A DNA stretch of 64,000 bases. It comes from a bacterium 210917-DFI.7.65. GTDB taxonomy: Bacteria; Bacillota; Clostridia; Oscillospirales; Oscillospiraceae. The notes under the pieces were generated by a model. That model made no database searches, was not told the origin of the DNA, and was given only the letters and a program-made list of their open reading frames with translations. The DNA is taken from the NCBI GenBank assembly GCA_020555865.1, contig JAJCJJ010000001.1, positions 372,001-436,000 on the forward strand, in the 5' to 3' direction. The position numbers were made by a program, and so were the translations under genes. This document shows, one piece after another, positions 62,852-64,000 of the stretch (the stretch's first letter is position 1; each line of letters starts with the position of its first letter).

Positions 62852-64000
62852 ATGGATGAAAACAGATTTTCCCCTCGTGCCCAGCGGGCGCTGGAGCTGG
62901 CGGAGCGTTCCGCCGGTGATTTGGGGCACAGCTATATCGGTACCGAGCATCTGTTGCTGGGTCTTCTGCGGGAAGAGGAGGGCATCGCCCGCCGTGTTTT
63001 GGAAGAGCAGGGCCTGACGGAGAGCATGGTGCAGAAAATTTTGATCAACAGTGTGGGCCGCGGTATACCGGGGACCAAGCCCACCCAGGGGCTGACGCCC
63101 CGGGCCAAGCGGGCCATTGAAAGCGCTGTGGAAGAATCCATGCGCGGCGGTTTCAGTTATGTGGGCACAGAGCACCTGTTGGTGGGTTTGCTGCGGGACG
63201 GCCGCAGCATGGGTGTGCGGATCCTGCGCGCGGCGGGCCTGAGTCCGCAGGCTGTATTTGAAAGTGTGCGGCATAAACTGCAGGAGGCTCCTACGGGCCA
63301 GCAGACCGTGCGCGCCGGGGAAGCGAAAGAGGAGAGCGGCGATAATGTGCTCCAGGAGTTCACCCGGGATCTTACGGCCGCCGCCCGCAGCGGGAAGCTG
63401 GATCCGGTCATCGGCCGGGATGAGGAAATCCAGCGTGTAATCCAGATCCTGTCCCGCCGCACCAAGAACAACCCTGTGCTCATCGGCGAGCCGGGCGTGG
63501 GCAAGACGGCCGTGGCTGAGGGCCTGGCCCAGCGGATTGCGGCGGCCGATGTACCTGAGGAATTACTGAATAAACAGGTGCTGTCGCTGGATCTGTCCGG
63601 CATGGTGGCCGGTACCAAGTACCGCGGCGAATTCGAAGAGCGTATCAAAAAAGCGCTGGACGAGGTGAAGAAGAACGGCAGAATCATCCTTTTTATCGAT
63701 GAGCTGCACACCATTGTGGGTGCCGGCAGCGCCGAGGGCGCTATGGATGCTGCCAATATCATCAAACCCGCCCTGGGCCGCGGTGAGATCCGTGTGATTG
63801 GCGCCACGACGCTGAACGAATACCGGAAGTATATTGAAAAGGATGCCGCGCTGGAGCGGCGCTTCCAGCCAGTTACGGTGGGCGAGCCATCTCCGGAAGC
63901 CTGTCTGGATATTCTGAAAGGGCTGCGGGACAAGTACGAGGCCCATCATCGCCTGAGCATCACCGATGGGGCGTTGCAGGCAGCCGTTGATCTGTCCCGC
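62852..64000 (+). CDS. clpC: ClpC AAA+ unfoldase (partial, runs off right edge)
   Basis: 383 codons visible from ATG 62852 (AAGGAGG). Two Clp-N repeats ([20 protein letters not shown] and [20 protein letters not shown]), then the first AAA module: [14 protein letters not shown] (Walker A), [14 protein letters not shown] (Walker B). It unfolds proteins for ClpP degradation. Regulated with ctsR. Confidence 0.96.
   Translation, partial: MDENRFSPRAQRALELAERSAGDLGHSYIGTEHLLLGLLREEEGIARRVLEEQGLTESMVQKILINSVGRGIPGTKPTQGLTPRAKRAIESAVEESMRGGFSYVGTEHLLVGLLRDGRSMGVRILRAAGLSPQAVFESVRHKLQEAPTGQQTVRAGEAKEESGDNVLQEFTRDLTAAARSGKLDPVIGRDEEIQRVIQILSRRTKNNPVLIGEPGVGKTAVAEGLAQRIAAADVPEELLNKQVLSLDLSGMVAGTKYRGEFEERIKKALDEVKKNGRIILFIDELHTIVGAGSAEGAMDAANIIKPALGRGEIRVIGATTLNEYRKYIEKDAALERRFQPVTVGEPSPEACLDILKGLRDKYEAHHRLSITDGALQAAVDLSR

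Overview
This window comes from an anaerobic, spore-forming Firmicute, most likely a gut Clostridia of the Oscillospirales type. That placement is an inference from gene content: an alpha/beta small acid-soluble spore protein, SpmA/SpmB, an AbrB-type regulator, Prp-processed L27, CtsR/McsA/ClpC, S-layer-anchored proteins, two-[4Fe-4S] ferredoxins and many glycyl-radical-type genes. No rRNA, tRNA or CRISPR array was recognised.

Layout. 0-5 kb: a cut-off XRE regulator, then two near-identical modules (10-TM DMT transporter plus an 87-residue protein) lying as 1,381-bp inverted repeats around a tyrosine recombinase. A perfect 22-bp inverted repeat brackets the recombinase, so this looks like an invertible switch that would turn on one transporter or the other. 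5-8.2 kb: small housekeeping genes and a LicA-like choline kinase. 8.4-24.3 kb: a long operon for a choline-degrading bacterial microcompartment (cut, GRM1-like): choline trimethylamine-lyase CutC, its activase CutD, two aldehyde dehydrogenase homologues (one lacking the catalytic cysteine), an alcohol dehydrogenase, seven shell-type proteins, EutP, EutT-like, EutJ, PduS-like and EutQ proteins. A consensus promoter with two dyad operators precedes it. 24.5-27.7 kb: a large S-layer-anchored PHP-domain protein.

28-35 kb: an accessory island. It holds an XRE regulator, a BcgI-like (type IIB) restriction-modification pair whose specificity gene is split at a run of seven G, a broken sigma-factor gene, a striking array of nine hairpins, and TnpW/TnpX-type serine recombinase genes. 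35-37 kb: a PocR-domain sensor kinase and AraC-type response regulator, a candidate controller of the cut operon. 37.9-45.2 kb: a DUF4037/DUF4125 pair and a branched-chain-amino-acid type ABC transporter (livJHMGF-like) with a cytidylate-kinase-like gene.

45-64 kb is mostly core genome: SLH/PstS-like surface protein, mtnN-luxS, phospholipase C-like and UMF1 transporter genes, rplU-prp-rpmA-obg, a spore protein, a translation-factor GTPase fused to a Rae1-like endonuclease, spmAB, an AbrB-type regulator, trmN6-rsmI, a ferredoxin, and ctsR-mcsA-clpC (the last running off the right edge; no mcsB).

How the parts may work together (inference): choline enters through a DMT transporter and is either phosphorylated by the kinase or sent to the microcompartment, where CutC yields trimethylamine and acetaldehyde. 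Acetaldehyde is disproportionated by CutF and CutO to acetyl-CoA and ethanol. The phase switch, the PocR system and the operators would decide when this happens.
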